From: Acetobacteraceae bacterium
GTDB taxonomy: Bacteria; Pseudomonadota; Alphaproteobacteria; Acetobacterales; Acetobacteraceae
Length of the DNA stretch: 5,010 bases
NCBI GenBank assembly: GCA_025356735.1
Contig: JANXRT010000051.1
Span: 1-5,010, forward strand
Reading direction: 5' to 3'
Both the position numbers and the translations under genes were made by a program. Position 1 is the first letter of the stretch. Each line of letters starts with the position of its first letter. Of this stretch, positions 4,885 to 5,010 are shown one piece after another. The notes beneath the pieces were generated by a model that saw nothing but the letters and a program-made list of their open reading frames with translations, was not told the origin of the DNA and made no database searches.

Positions 4885-5010
4885 TCAGCGCCTCAGCCGG
4901 GCAACGAGGTAGCCGACGCCGGCGGCCAGCAGCAGCGCCATCGCCGGGCGTTCCCGAACCCGGGACGACAGCATAGCCGCTTGGTCGAGCACGACGCTGC
5001 CGACCGCGCG
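4885..5010 (-). CDS. C-terminal fragment of a YqjD/ElaB/DUF883-type membrane-anchored protein
   Basis: The last 41 codons and the TGA of a gene that enters from beyond the right edge. The visible end reads VRERPAMALLLAAGVGYLVA then RLRR. A single C-terminal hydrophobic helix with a Gly-x-Gly-Tyr core, an Arg-Pro just before it and basic residues after it is the hallmark of the YqjD/ElaB/DUF883 family. E. coli members anchor to the inner membrane and associate with ribosomes in stationary phase. Only the anchor is visible, so the soluble coiled part cannot be checked. Stop-to-start spacing of 3 bp to the YqjE-like gene shows one operon with likely coupled translation. Confidence 0.75.
   Translation of the reverse strand, partial: RAVGSVVLDQAAMLSSRVRERPAMALLLAAGVGYLVARLRR

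Overview
The window is GC-rich, gene-dense DNA. The codon use and protein families (an ArfB ribosome-rescue hydrolase, a short RlpA-like protein, a YqjD/YqjE-type pair, a CBM60-type xylan-binding module) fit an alphaproteobacterium. Rhodospirillales/Acetobacteraceae or Rhizobiales is my guess, from the general look of the proteins only. No rRNA, tRNA, CRISPR array, transposase or integrase is visible, and most of the window reads as ordinary chromosome.

Left part (1-1300). A minus-strand unit encodes a lysozyme-like protein fused through a Pro/Ala linker to a CBM60-like carbohydrate-binding domain. Just upstream, on the same strand, is a previously easy-to-miss 42-residue ORF (998-1126). It has a strong Shine-Dalgarno sequence, and its stop codon overlaps the start of the lysozyme-like gene (TAATG). 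A plausible promoter lies upstream of it. Next comes a strikingly AT-rich stretch (about 1216-1258) separating this unit from a divergent plus-strand gene for a 74-residue Cys-rich, zinc-ribbon-like protein (1301-1525).

Middle (1526-2893). Two hairpins and a 10-bp palindrome fill the convergent gap before a minus-strand ketopantoate-reductase-family oxidoreductase (353 residues from the chosen start). The divergent gap after it shows no clear promoter.

Right part (2894-5010). Three plus-strand genes follow: a conserved-looking hypothetical protein with a hydrophobic C-terminus, arfB, and an exported RlpA-like double-psi beta-barrel protein. A 13-bp tandem repeat (three copies) and a compact inverted repeat sit between arfB and the rlpA-like gene. 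Converging on them are two tightly spaced minus-strand genes: a two-helix holin-like membrane protein (YqjE type) and, upstream of it and cut by the window edge, the C-terminus of a YqjD/ElaB/DUF883-type protein.

Functionally the window has an envelope flavour (two peptidoglycan-related proteins and a membrane-stress-type pair) alongside unrelated housekeeping genes. I see no defence or mobile system. The best candidates for something undescribed are the coupled small ORF ahead of the lysozyme-CBM gene, that gene's unusual domain combination, and the small Cys-rich protein across the divergent AT-rich region.
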